A stretch of 64,000 nt of DNA. Source: Longimicrobium sp. (GTDB taxonomy: Bacteria > Gemmatimonadota > Gemmatimonadetes > Longimicrobiales > Longimicrobiaceae). The stretch spans positions 62,001 to 126,000 of the forward strand of contig NZ_DATIND010000091.1 in the NCBI RefSeq assembly GCF_035474595.1, in the 5' to 3' direction. The number at the start of each line of letters is the position of its first letter. Within the stretch, counting starts at the first letter, position 1. The translations under genes were made by a program, and so were the position numbers. The notes below the pieces were generated by a model that worked only from the letters and a program-made list of their open reading frames with translations, ran no database searches and was not told the origin of the DNA. This document shows positions 39,746 through 46,668 of this stretch, piece after piece.

Positions 39746-39811
39746 CCCGGCGAATGAATTCGCGGCAACAACGGCCCGAAGTCCGCCTTCGCGGACTCCC
39801 GCCCCGGCATT
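39746..39811 (+). repeat. REP-like element, copy C
   Basis: CCCGGCGAATGAATTCGCGG is followed by CAACAAC, a spacer, then a second hairpin AGTCCGC-CTT-CGCGGACT. It is the same sequence class as the REPs flanking the RAYT gene (43371-43432) and copy D (46408-46472). It lies in the 564-bp gap 39473-40036, where no gene is seen. Confidence 0.85.
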
Positions 39812-39916
39812 TCCACGAGGCGCAAAGTTCCGTGCTGCCGTGAGTTCTCCCCTCTCCGCGGAGGAGTCCAGCCGGGCGGGCACAAGGCAGCCCCCGAGCA
39901 CCAATCCCGCCCGGGC

Positions 39917-39973
39917 TACCTCTCCCGGTACGGGAGAGATGGACGGCCCGAGCCGGCCGGAGAGGGCGCGATG
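39917..39973 (+). repeat. Solitary end of the DUF559 element family
   Basis: It matches the right end 37796-37852 with a few substitutions (GAGATGG for GAGGTGG, CCCGAG for CCTAAG). No partner end is found within a few hundred bases. Confidence 0.85.
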
Positions 39974-40036
39974 CCGGATGGGCGAGCAGGATTCCGCCCC
40001 GCGCTGTGTCGCACCCGGCGTCGCCGCCGACGCCGC

Positions 40037-41383
40037 TCAATACATCCGCGACAACCGGGCGCCGGGGTAGTACGCATCCAGGATCGTGCGGTAATCCTGC
40101 CCCGCGCGGGCGCGGCCCATCGCGCCGAACTGGCACATCCCGATGCCGTGGCCCCATCCCCCGCCCTCGGCCACCGCGGAAACCACCTGCCCGCCGGAGC
40201 GCTCCACCCGCACGTCGAACTTCGCGCTGTTCAAAATCCCGCCGCGCGCCGGCGCCAGGATCCACCGCACCCGGTCGCGCCCCACGATGAACGAGCCGGC
40301 GTCGGTGTCGATCCGCATCGCGCGCACGCGGCCGGACTGCGTGCGCGACAGCACGTCCATATCGTACACGTCGCGGATGCGGCGCCCGCGCAGCGAATCG
40401 GCCAGCGTGCGGTTCAGGATGGAGACGAGTTGCGTTCCCGACCAGCGCTCGGTCCACTGGAACTTGCCGCTGGCGCGGTCCCACGCCTCGCCGGTGCGCG
40501 GGTCGACGTCCACGACCGAGACCAGGTAGGGCACGGGCGACACGTTCCACACCTCGTCGATCGCCGCCGTTCGCCCCGCGCAGGTGGAGTGGTAGTAGGC
40601 GTTGATCGGCTCGCCGCCGTACGTCAGCACCTCGCCCGCGGTCTCGCGCACCGCGCGGGAAACCAGCTCGCGCTCCGCGTTCACCCCGCCGTACACCTGG
40701 TCCTGCGTGCCGGGATACACGTCGAACCCCAGCGACGTGCGGCGGCCCATGTTCTTCACCGCGTAGGTCCGCGCCGCCACCGCCTGTGCCTTGATCGCCT
40801 CGAACACGCCCTCGCCGACATCCCCCAGCTCCTTGGGCACCACGCCCAGGAGGTAGCTTTCGATGTCGAGGCGGTTCACGAAGGTCAGCCCGCGGCGCCC
40901 GGAGTTCTGCACCAGGATGGCGCCGCGGTAGGGCGCGCCGCGCACCTCCACCACCCCCCCGTCCGCCGCGCGCACCACGACGGGAGATTCCAGGCCGTGG
41001 CGCGTCCGCCCGGCCGGGTCGCCATTCGCGCCGAGAACGGTCATCGCGATCCCGCCGTCCGCGTCGGCCGAGAATGCCAGCCCCTGCCCCGCCGCCAGCT
41101 CGTCGATGTTCCCGCCGCCCTCCGTCTCCACCGTCATCCCCGACGGCGAGGTGACGGTGCCCGCGGGGGTGTCGACGATGAGGCCCACCTTCAGCGCCGG
41201 CGCGCGGGACGCGGGCGGCGGCGCGGGCTCGTCGCGCGGCGCGGGGACGGGGGGCGGCTCCGGCGCGGGCGCGGGGCGCGGCGGGTTGTGGATGGGCACC
41301 GGCCCGTAGCGGATCTCCTGCGTGCGGCACCCGGCCATCGCGGCCAGCGCCAGCACGATCGTCGCCTCAGCCCAGCGCCGCAC
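40037..41383 (-). CDS. SpoIID/LytB-domain lipoprotein (putative glycan lytic enzyme)
   Basis: 448 residues. A lipoprotein signal with lipobox near AMAGC (about residue 18) and a Pro-rich linker precede a SpoIID/LytB region. The segments [41 protein letters not shown] and the C-terminal [19 protein letters not shown] are typical of this family. SpoIID cleaves denuded peptidoglycan in sporulation, while non-sporulating homologues act in cell-wall turnover. GGGGAGG 6 bp upstream fixes GTG 41383, overlapping the hemL 3' end by 17 bp. Confidence 0.9.
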   Translation of the reverse strand: MRRWAEATIVLALAAMAGCRTQEIRYGPVPIHNPPRPAPAPEPPPVPAPRDEPAPPPASRAPALKVGLIVDTPAGTVTSPSGMTVETEGGGNIDELAAGQGLAFSADADGGIAMTVLGANGDPAGRTRHGLESPVVVRAADGGVVEVRGAPYRGAILVQNSGRRGLTFVNRLDIESYLLGVVPKELGDVGEGVFEAIKAQAVAARTYAVKNMGRRTSLGFDVYPGTQDQVYGGVNAERELVSRAVRETAGEVLTYGGEPINAYYHSTCAGRTAAIDEVWNVSPVPYLVSVVDVDPRTGEAWDRASGKFQWTERWSGTQLVSILNRTLADSLRGRRIRDVYDMDVLSRTQSGRVRAMRIDTDAGSFIVGRDRVRWILAPARGGILNSAKFDVRVERSGGQVVSAVAEGGGWGHGIGMCQFGAMGRARAGQDYRTILDAYYPGARLSRMY

Positions 41384-42659
41384 GCAGCGCCTCCCCGGCC
41401 CGGCCGATCGTCTCCTCGATCTCCGCGTCGCCGTGCGCGGTGGAGGTGAAGCCCGCCTCGAACTGGCTGGGCGCCAGGAACACGCCGCGGTCCAGCATCG
41501 CATGGAAGAAGCGGTTGAACAGCGGCACGTCGCTCCGTTTCGCGTCGTCGAAGCTCCTCACCGGCCCCGCGGTGAAGAAGAAACCCCACATCGAGCCCAG
41601 GCTCCCGCCGCTCGCCGGGACGCCCATCTCCCCCGCGGCCTCCAGCATCCCCGCCACCAGCCGCGCGGTCCGCCGCTCCAGCGCGGGATAGGGATCCTCG
41701 TCGCGCAGGATGCGCAGCTGCGCCAGCCCGGCCGCCATCGCCAGCGGGTTGCCGGAGAGCGTCCCCGCCTGGTAGACGGGGCCCACGGGGGCGATCCGGT
41801 CCATGATCTCCCTGCGTCCCCCGTACGCGCCGACCGGAAGTCCGCCGCCGATCACCTTTCCCAGCGTGGTCAGGTCCGGCCGCACCCCGAAGCGCTCCTG
41901 CGCCCCGCCGCGGGCCACGCGGAACCCCGTCATCACCTCGTCGAACACCAGCAGCGCCCCGTCCTCCTCGGTGATCCGCCGCAACATCGGAAGAAACCCG
42001 TCGTCCGGGGGGATGAACCCCGCATTGCCGACCACCGGCTCCAGAATGACCGCGGCGATGCTGCCGGCGTACGCGCGGAAGACTGCCTCGACCGCCTCGA
42101 CGTCGTTGAACGGCGCGGTGAGCGTGAGCTTCGACAGCTCCGCGGGAACGCCGGGCGAGTTGGGGAGGCCAAGCGTGGCGACGCCGGAGCCGGCCTTCAC
42201 CAGGAAGGAGTCGCCGTGGCCGTGGTAGCACCCGTCGAACTTGAGGATGAACTCGCGCCCGGTGAAGCCGCGCGCCAGGCGGACGGCGCTCATCGTGGCC
42301 TCCGTGCCGCTGCTGACGAAGCGCACGCGCTCCATGCTCGGCACCAGCTCGCGCACCAGCTCCGCCAGCTCCACCTCGCGCTCCGTCGGCGCGCCGTAGC
42401 TGGTCCCGTTCCGCGCCGCGTCGCACACCGCGGCGACCACCGCCGGGTGTGCGTGGCCCAGGATCATGGGGCCCCAGGAGAGCACGTAGTCGATGTACTC
42501 GTTGCCGTCCACGTCCCGGATCCGCGCGCCCTGGGCGCGGTCCACGAAGAACGGCTCGCCGCCGACGGAGCGGAAGGCGCGCACCGGCGAGTTCACGCCA
42601 CCGGGCGTGACCTCCACCGCGCGGCGGAAGAGCGCGGACGATGTCTCCCGCCGGCTCAT
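41367..42659 (-). CDS. hemL: Glutamate-1-semialdehyde 2,1-aminomutase
   Basis: 430 residues, full length. A PLP enzyme that makes 5-aminolevulinate in the C5 heme pathway. The PLP lysine is Lys268 in [17 protein letters not shown]. Other marks are [28 protein letters not shown] and [11 protein letters not shown]. Its ATG overlaps the yajQ stop (ATGA), so the two are coupled. No other heme gene is nearby. Confidence 0.97.
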   Translation of the reverse strand: MSRRETSSALFRRAVEVTPGGVNSPVRAFRSVGGEPFFVDRAQGARIRDVDGNEYIDYVLSWGPMILGHAHPAVVAAVCDAARNGTSYGAPTEREVELAELVRELVPSMERVRFVSSGTEATMSAVRLARGFTGREFILKFDGCYHGHGDSFLVKAGSGVATLGLPNSPGVPAELSKLTLTAPFNDVEAVEAVFRAYAGSIAAVILEPVVGNAGFIPPDDGFLPMLRRITEEDGALLVFDEVMTGFRVARGGAQERFGVRPDLTTLGKVIGGGLPVGAYGGRREIMDRIAPVGPVYQAGTLSGNPLAMAAGLAQLRILRDEDPYPALERRTARLVAGMLEAAGEMGVPASGGSLGSMWGFFFTAGPVRSFDDAKRSDVPLFNRFFHAMLDRGVFLAPSQFEAGFTSTAHGDAEIEETIGRAGEALRAALG

Positions 42660-43162
42660 TGCGAGCGGAAGTTGCCGTAGCTCAGCTCCAGCCCGAAGTC
42701 CTGTTTCTTCAGGTGCGCGATCACCGCCTGCAGCTCGTCGATCGAGGGCGAGGTCACACGCACCTGCTCGTCCTGGATCTGCGCGTTCACCTTCTTGAAG
42801 CCGGCGTCCTTGATCGACTTCACGATCTCCTTGGCCTTCTCGGTGCTGATGCTCTGCACCAGGGTGATCGTCTGCCGCGCCTTGCCGCCGAAGGCCTGCT
42901 CCACCTCGCCGTAGTCCATGTTGCGGATGGGCACGCCGCGCTTGATCAGCTTGCTCTGGATGATGTCGACCAGCGCGGTGAGCTTGTAGTCGTCGTCGGC
43001 CAGCAGCTTCAGCGTGCCCGCCTTCTTGTCGAAGTCGATCTCGGCCGTGGCGCCCTTGAAGTCGTAGCGCTGCAGCACTTCCTTGCGCGCCTGGTTCACG
43101 GCGTTGTCCACCTCCTGCATGTCCACGCTGGAGGTGATGTCGAACGTCGAGTTCTTTGCCAT
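42656..43162 (-). CDS. yajQ: YajQ-family nucleotide-binding protein
   Basis: 168 residues, typical. YajQ proteins have two ferredoxin-like domains; some bind cyclic di-GMP. The sequence begins [20 protein letters not shown] and has QRYDFKGA and [20 protein letters not shown] at conserved positions. ATG 43162 is preferred over an upstream in-frame start because it matches the family start. Confidence 0.95.
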   Translation of the reverse strand: MAKNSTFDITSSVDMQEVDNAVNQARKEVLQRYDFKGATAEIDFDKKAGTLKLLADDDYKLTALVDIIQSKLIKRGVPIRNMDYGEVEQAFGGKARQTITLVQSISTEKAKEIVKSIKDAGFKKVNAQIQDEQVRVTSPSIDELQAVIAHLKKQDFGLELSYGNFRSQ

Positions 43163-43370
43163 GTCTGCTCGCGAGTTGTCGTGGGGATTCGCCGCAATGT
43201 AGGCGGGCAAGGCGGCCCCGGGCAACCGCTTCAGGGGAGATTCTTCCCGGGCCTGCTTCCCCGGCCTGCTTCCACAGTCTGCTTCGTCACCGGATGCAGC
43301 GGTGGTGAGCTCGGGCGCAGGCTCGGGCTTGCGCTCGAGTCCGGGCCGACTCGGCTCCGGGCCTGGGAAG

Positions 43371-43432
43371 GCGAATGAATTCGCGGCAACAACAGCACAA
43401 AGTCCCTTCGGGACTGCAACCTCGGCATCCTG
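43371..43432 (+). repeat. REP-like element, copy E (left flank of RAYT)
   Basis: GCGAATGAATTCGCGG, CAACAAC, then the hairpin AGTCC-CTTC-GGGACT. It starts right after the transposase stop on the minus strand. Confidence 0.88.
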
Positions 43433-43435
43433 CTG

Positions 43436-43876
43436 TCAGCCCAACGGTTTTGCTTCCGCTGGTTCGGCTGGGGGAGGTTCGAGGAGCGGCCAGAGGCGCT
43501 GGTCCCGATGATGTTCCTCCTGGCGGAGGATGTAGTCGGTGATGAGCGGCACATGGCGTTTCGAGACACTGAATGCGCCGTAGCCCCCTTGCCACCGGAA
43601 GGTCTTGTAGATGCCGGTTGAATGATTCACCGCGTGCGCGGACGAGCCCTTCACCTGCTTGACGAGCATCGCCGGAGCAATCGTAGGCGGAACACGCACG
43701 AGGAGATGCACGTGGTCCTCCATGCCCCCGATCGCCAGCACGTCCGCGCGCAGCCGGGTGCAATCCGCCTGAATCAGGTCATACACCTCCGACCGAACCG
43801 GCTCGACCAGGAGCGGCGCCCGCTGCCAGGTAGCCCAGACGAGATGCAGGTAAAGCTGTGTCCATGGACTGCGCAT
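43436..43876 (-). CDS. REP-associated tyrosine transposase (IS200/Y1_Tnp family)
   Basis: 146 residues. The HUH motif DHVHLLV has His55 and His57, and the catalytic tyrosine is Tyr115 in DYILRQEEHH. These are the residues needed for single-strand DNA cleavage at REP hairpins. All core residues are present, so it may be active. The start is ATG 43876. It is flanked by inverted REPs within 3-30 bp of the gene. Confidence 0.93.
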   Translation of the reverse strand: MRSPWTQLYLHLVWATWQRAPLLVEPVRSEVYDLIQADCTRLRADVLAIGGMEDHVHLLVRVPPTIAPAMLVKQVKGSSAHAVNHSTGIYKTFRWQGGYGAFSVSKRHVPLITDYILRQEEHHRDQRLWPLLEPPPAEPAEAKPLG

Positions 43877-43905
43877 CGTTCACACGGAAGCGGGTGAAAC
43901 GGCAG

Positions 43906-43973
43906 GAAGCATGGAAGCAGTCCCGAAGGGACTTCGTGCAGTTGTTGCCGCGAATTTATTCGCCTTTCCCAGC
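43906..43973 (-). repeat. REP-like element, copy F (right flank of RAYT, inverted)
   Basis: On the minus strand: GGCGAATAAATTCGCGG, CAACAACTGCAC, then AGTCC-CTTC-GGGACT. It differs from copy E by a few bases. Confidence 0.88.
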
Positions 43974-44040
43974 CAGGCAAGCACCTTCCAGCCGGACAAG
44001 CGCCTTCCAGCCAGGCAAGCACCTTCCAGCAGGGGCAAGC
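43971..44040. repeat. 19-bp tandem repeat next to the RAYT right flank
   Basis: Units AGCCAGGCAAGCACCTTCC (43971), AGCCGGACAAGCGCCTTCC (43990) and again the first form (44009), then a partial unit. It abuts REP copy F. Confidence 0.9.
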
Positions 44041-44051
44041 TGCATAGAAGA

Positions 44052-44082
44052 AGAGCGGGGAGACCGAAGTCCCCCCGCTCTG
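44052..44082 (-). terminator. Hairpin after the 62-aa gene
   Basis: AGAGCGGGG pairs with CCCCGCTCT around 44052-44082; on the minus strand CTTCTTC follows. It is about 30 bp past the stop of the gene at 44115. Confidence 0.6.
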
Positions 44083-44114
44083 TCGCACTCTGTGGTGATG
44101 GTGTGCCCGATTGC

Positions 44115-44303
44115 TCAGGCCGCCTTCGCGCCCGGCTTCCACCGCCCGAAGGGAAGGCTGGGCGCCGCCTTGAACTCCGGCGGGCCCCACACGAAATCGA
44201 GGTGGGGATGAGACGGAGCCACCCGCCCGCCCTGCACCACGATCCCCATCATCCCCATATCCTCGGCGGACAGGTCGCCGCCGCTCGTATCGTCGTTCGC
44301 CAT
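44115..44303 (-). CDS. Small hypothetical protein
   Basis: 62 residues. An acidic start (MANDDTSGGDLSAEDMG) is followed by hydrophobic, aromatic and Pro-rich sequence (HPHLDFVWGPPEFKAAPSLPFGRW). No domain is recognised. Support comes from the terminator downstream and the lack of any better frame; it could be a peptide substrate or a short regulator. Confidence 0.45.
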   Translation of the reverse strand: MANDDTSGGDLSAEDMGMMGIVVQGGRVAPSHPHLDFVWGPPEFKAAPSLPFGRWKPGAKAA

Positions 44304-44490
44304 CGGTCACGCCCCGGCCAAGGATGTATCCGGACGCGCGCGCCCCGCATAAACGCGCACGCCGCGGCCGGGGGCACTTCGCGTGCCCAGCCGCGGCTCC
44401 AGCGGAAGTCTAATCCAGCCAACGACTTCCGGATCGCGTAAACCTATCGGCCTGCCCCTTCCGTGTCAAAAAAGGGGCAGCGCGCCGCGT

Positions 44491-44871
44491 CTAACCGACA
44501 CACGCCACCGGCTCGTCCGCGTCCGCCACGGCGGCGGTGCGCACCGCCACCACCGTGGGCGCCGGCGCCAGCTCGCGGAAGGGGATCACCCGCGTCTCGC
44601 GCGGCTCCTCGCGGTCCGTGGCCCGCTGCTCGCACCAGGCGCGGTAGCCGGGAAGCTTCAGCAGGCGGAAGAGGTACCGGTTCATTGCATCGCAGAGCAG
44701 GATCTCGGTCAGCTGGTACTGCCCGCCGCGCGAGAGCCGCAGCTCCTCCACCACCTCGTCCGCAATGGCGAGAAGGCGGGAACGGGGGATGGCGTCCTTG
44801 AAGTCCTCCACCTGCTCCTCGACCCACTCCAGGTAGGCGCGGCGCAGAGAGCGTGGAGATTGCAGGCTCAT
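44491..44871 (-). CDS. Conserved helical hypothetical protein
   Basis: 126 residues. The first 90 residues are helical and charged (RRAYLEWVEEQVEDFKDAI, LLAIADEVVEELRLS, YQLTEILLCDAMNRYLFRLLKLPGYRAW), and the tail is less ordered. GGAGG 7 bp upstream fixes ATG 44871. It has no recognised family and stands between small genes. Confidence 0.65.
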   Translation of the reverse strand: MSLQSPRSLRRAYLEWVEEQVEDFKDAIPRSRLLAIADEVVEELRLSRGGQYQLTEILLCDAMNRYLFRLLKLPGYRAWCEQRATDREEPRETRVIPFRELAPAPTVVAVRTAAVADADEPVACVG

Positions 44872-44971
44872 GGGCGTGCCTCCGCCAGGCGGCATGCTGA
44901 AGGGTGCCGGTGCAATGTTGCGGCTGGGGTGGATGGACGAATTACCACGTGCGGTTGCGGGTAACGTAACC

Positions 44972-45541
44972 TCAGCCCCGCGCCGCATCAAGGGTTACGT
45001 GCGCGAAATCATCCCGGCAGCGGGCGCAGAAACGTTCGGCTTTGCGGTCGGTGTCGGCAATGTGGCGCGAGGGATACATGACGCAGCGCGGGTCGGCACA
45101 ATGCGCAAGCCCCGCCGCGTGCCCCAGCTCGTGCACCGCCTCCTTGACCGCCCGCCCCAGCAAAGTCATTGCATCGCAACGCTTTCCGCCGTCAAGTGCG
45201 CCCAATCCCATCACCGCGCAGCCGCTCCCGATGGCCGCCTCGCCGAAGACGCGGCCGTGCCCCGGCGCGTGCAGCGGCGCGTCCGCCACGGCCAGCATCC
45301 AGTGCTCGCCGGGCGCGGCATCCTCCGCTTCCGCGCGGTCCAGGAGCGCGTCCAGCAGCGCCGCGGAAGCGAGCTTCCCGTCCTTCGAAGCCCGAAACTC
45401 CAGCGGCGCGGCAACGTGATGCGCCGTCCCGAGCCGCAGATCGACTTCGCGGCCGAGCCGGGCGAGGAGCTCCACGGAAACGCCGCCGGCGGGGACGATC
45501 TCCAGCCGGCGGCGCGGAAGGCGTGCGTCGGGGGCGCTCAG
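44972..45541 (-). CDS. amzA: Archaemetzincin-family zinc protease
   Basis: About 189 residues from the coupled start. The extended zinc motif HELGHAAGLAHC is followed by CVMYPSRHI, the Met-turn region, and a C-terminal CARC, the full archaemetzincin pattern (HExxHxxGxxHC, C-x4-CVM, C-x2-C). The expected first strand (LEIVPAGG) lies upstream of the first conventional start, GTG 45475. The only start before it is CTG 45541, whose TG overlaps the stop TGA of the response regulator gene. Either a rare CTG start is used or the N-terminus is short. Confidence 0.82.
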   Translation of the reverse strand: MSAPDARLPRRRLEIVPAGGVSVELLARLGREVDLRLGTAHHVAAPLEFRASKDGKLASAALLDALLDRAEAEDAAPGEHWMLAVADAPLHAPGHGRVFGEAAIGSGCAVMGLGALDGGKRCDAMTLLGRAVKEAVHELGHAAGLAHCADPRCVMYPSRHIADTDRKAERFCARCRDDFAHVTLDAARG

Positions 45542-46194
45542 GCGGCGGGCTCCACGGGCGCGGTGAGGTTCGGCGGCACGGGCATGGTCGCCGGTGGCGC
45601 GTTCGGCGCGGGCGCGGCGGGGCGGCGGAACACGCCCTGCGCGGCCACGACGCTGCGCGCCACGTCGATCATGCTGCGGCTGCGCTGCTGGCTCTCGCGC
45701 TGGATCAGGCGGTAGGCGTCGCCCTCGTTGATCCCGCGCACCTCCATCAGGATTCCCTTGGCGCGCTCGATGGTCTTGCGCTCGTCCATCTTCTGGCTCA
45801 GCTCGCTCACCCGCCCGTTCAGCGCGCTCCACTCGCGGAAGCGCGCGGTGGCCATGCGGATGGCGGGGACGATGCGGTCCGCCCCGGCCGGCTTGGTCAG
45901 GTAGTTGAACACGGGGAGCTCGGCCGCGCGGTCCACGAACTCGGCGTCGCAGTGCGCGGTCAGCACGATCACGGGGATGGGGCGCGAGCGGGTGATCTGG
46001 TCGATGGCGTCGAGCCCCGACAGCCGCGGCATGTCGATGTCGAGGATGGCCAGGTCCGGGTGCTCGCACCGGGCCAGCCGCACCGCCTCGGCGCCGTCGC
46101 ACGCGGGCCCGACCACCTGGTGGCCGATGATCTCCAGCAGGTCCTTCAACGCCTCTGCGCTCGCGGGCTCGTCGTCGGCAACCAGGATCCGCAT
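45538..46194 (-). CDS. ANTAR-domain response regulator (AmiR/NasT-like)
   Basis: 218 residues. The receiver domain (1-118) has the acidic pocket DDE (7-9), the phospho-acceptor Asp52 in LDIDMP and Lys101 in LTKPAG. The ANTAR domain follows (about 125-190: RKTIERAKGILMEVRGINEGDAYRLIQRESQQRSRSM, read in parts), an RNA-binding antiterminator module. The Pro/Ala-rich tail is unordered. No cognate kinase or obvious two-hairpin target RNA was found nearby. Confidence 0.92.
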   Translation of the reverse strand: MRILVADDEPASAEALKDLLEIIGHQVVGPACDGAEAVRLARCEHPDLAILDIDMPRLSGLDAIDQITRSRPIPVIVLTAHCDAEFVDRAAELPVFNYLTKPAGADRIVPAIRMATARFREWSALNGRVSELSQKMDERKTIERAKGILMEVRGINEGDAYRLIQRESQQRSRSMIDVARSVVAAQGVFRRPAAPAPNAPPATMPVPPNLTAPVEPAA

Positions 46195-46407
46195 CTCTCG
46201 CCTCCGTACACGAAAACATGCCGGGCGCGGCAGCGCGCCCGCCTCCGGCAGACCTCACCGGGGCGGCAGCGGAAGGGGCATATCCCGTACCGGACCGGCG
46301 GCATTCCGCCCCGCCGTTGTGCTAACTCGTTGCGCGCTCCGGCGTTCGGGAATCGTCCGCGACTCGATCTCCCATCCACCCGCCAGCATCTGCGCTCCCC
46401 GAGGCCA

Positions 46408-46472
46408 CCCGGCGAATGAATTCGCGGCAACAACGGCCCGAAGTCCGCCTGCGGACTCGCGACCCCGGCATC
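46408..46472 (+). repeat. REP-like element, copy D
   Basis: CCGGCGAATGAATTCGCGG, CAACAACGGCCCG, then the hairpin AGTCCGC-CT-GCGGACT. It is nearly identical to copy C at 39746. Confidence 0.85.
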
Positions 46473-46536
46473 TTCGCGCGCTCCCCGCGCCTCGGCGGCG
46501 TCTCCATCCCGATGCCGGGTGGGGGCGCGGAGAAAT

Positions 46537-46576
46537 GTCCCGGCGGCTCCGCGGCTCCGCGTCTCCGCGTGAGACC
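46537..46576. repeat. Half copy of the CACGCGGAG palindrome family
   Basis: GGCTCCGCGTCTCCGCGTGA matches the right arm of the 23434-23510 element, preceded by another GGCTCCGC unit. No convincing left arm is adjacent. Confidence 0.65.
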
Positions 46577-46626
46577 AGCGGAAGCAGGGGCCGAGCGACG
46601 AAAGCTGCGCGCGCGCCGGAACTTCG

Positions 46627-46637
46627 GTTATATTGCT
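46627..46637 (+). promoter_or_regulatory. Candidate -10 region (GGTTATATTGC) for the PBP gene
   Basis: A TATATT hexamer at 46629-46634 lies about 35 bp before GTG 46669. The same 11-bp string, apart from its ends, precedes trxB (50099-50109, minus). No matching -35 box is seen. Confidence 0.45.
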
Positions 46638-46668
46638 GCGGTACGCACCGCGGCCCCCGAAGGCGCGG

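Larger units (their letters stand above)
43366..43976 (-). mobile_element. RAYT locus: REP-associated tyrosine transposase with inverted flanking REPs
   Basis: A single IS200-like transposase gene is bounded on the left (43371-43432) and right (43906-43973, inverted) by near-identical REP-like units. This is the organisation known for RAYT/REPtron loci. Four solitary REPs of the same or sister class lie elsewhere in the window. Confidence 0.88.
46195..46628. other. Intergenic region with two repeat elements, no gene
   Basis: This stretch separates the divergent response regulator and PBP genes. It contains REP copy D and half of a CACGCGGAG palindrome. Open frames through it on both strands are GC-driven and not credible. 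Confidence 0.7.

Noticed and set aside
44115-44303. 62-aa gene considered as a second RiPP precursor
   Set aside because: It has no Cys-rich core, no VESF-type leader and no maturation gene nearby. Kept only as a weak hypothetical gene.
46633-46668. TTG start at 46633 for the PBP gene
   Set aside because: The TATATT -10-like box at 46629-46634 overlaps it, so it would lie upstream of transcription. GTG 46669 has a better ribosome-binding context.
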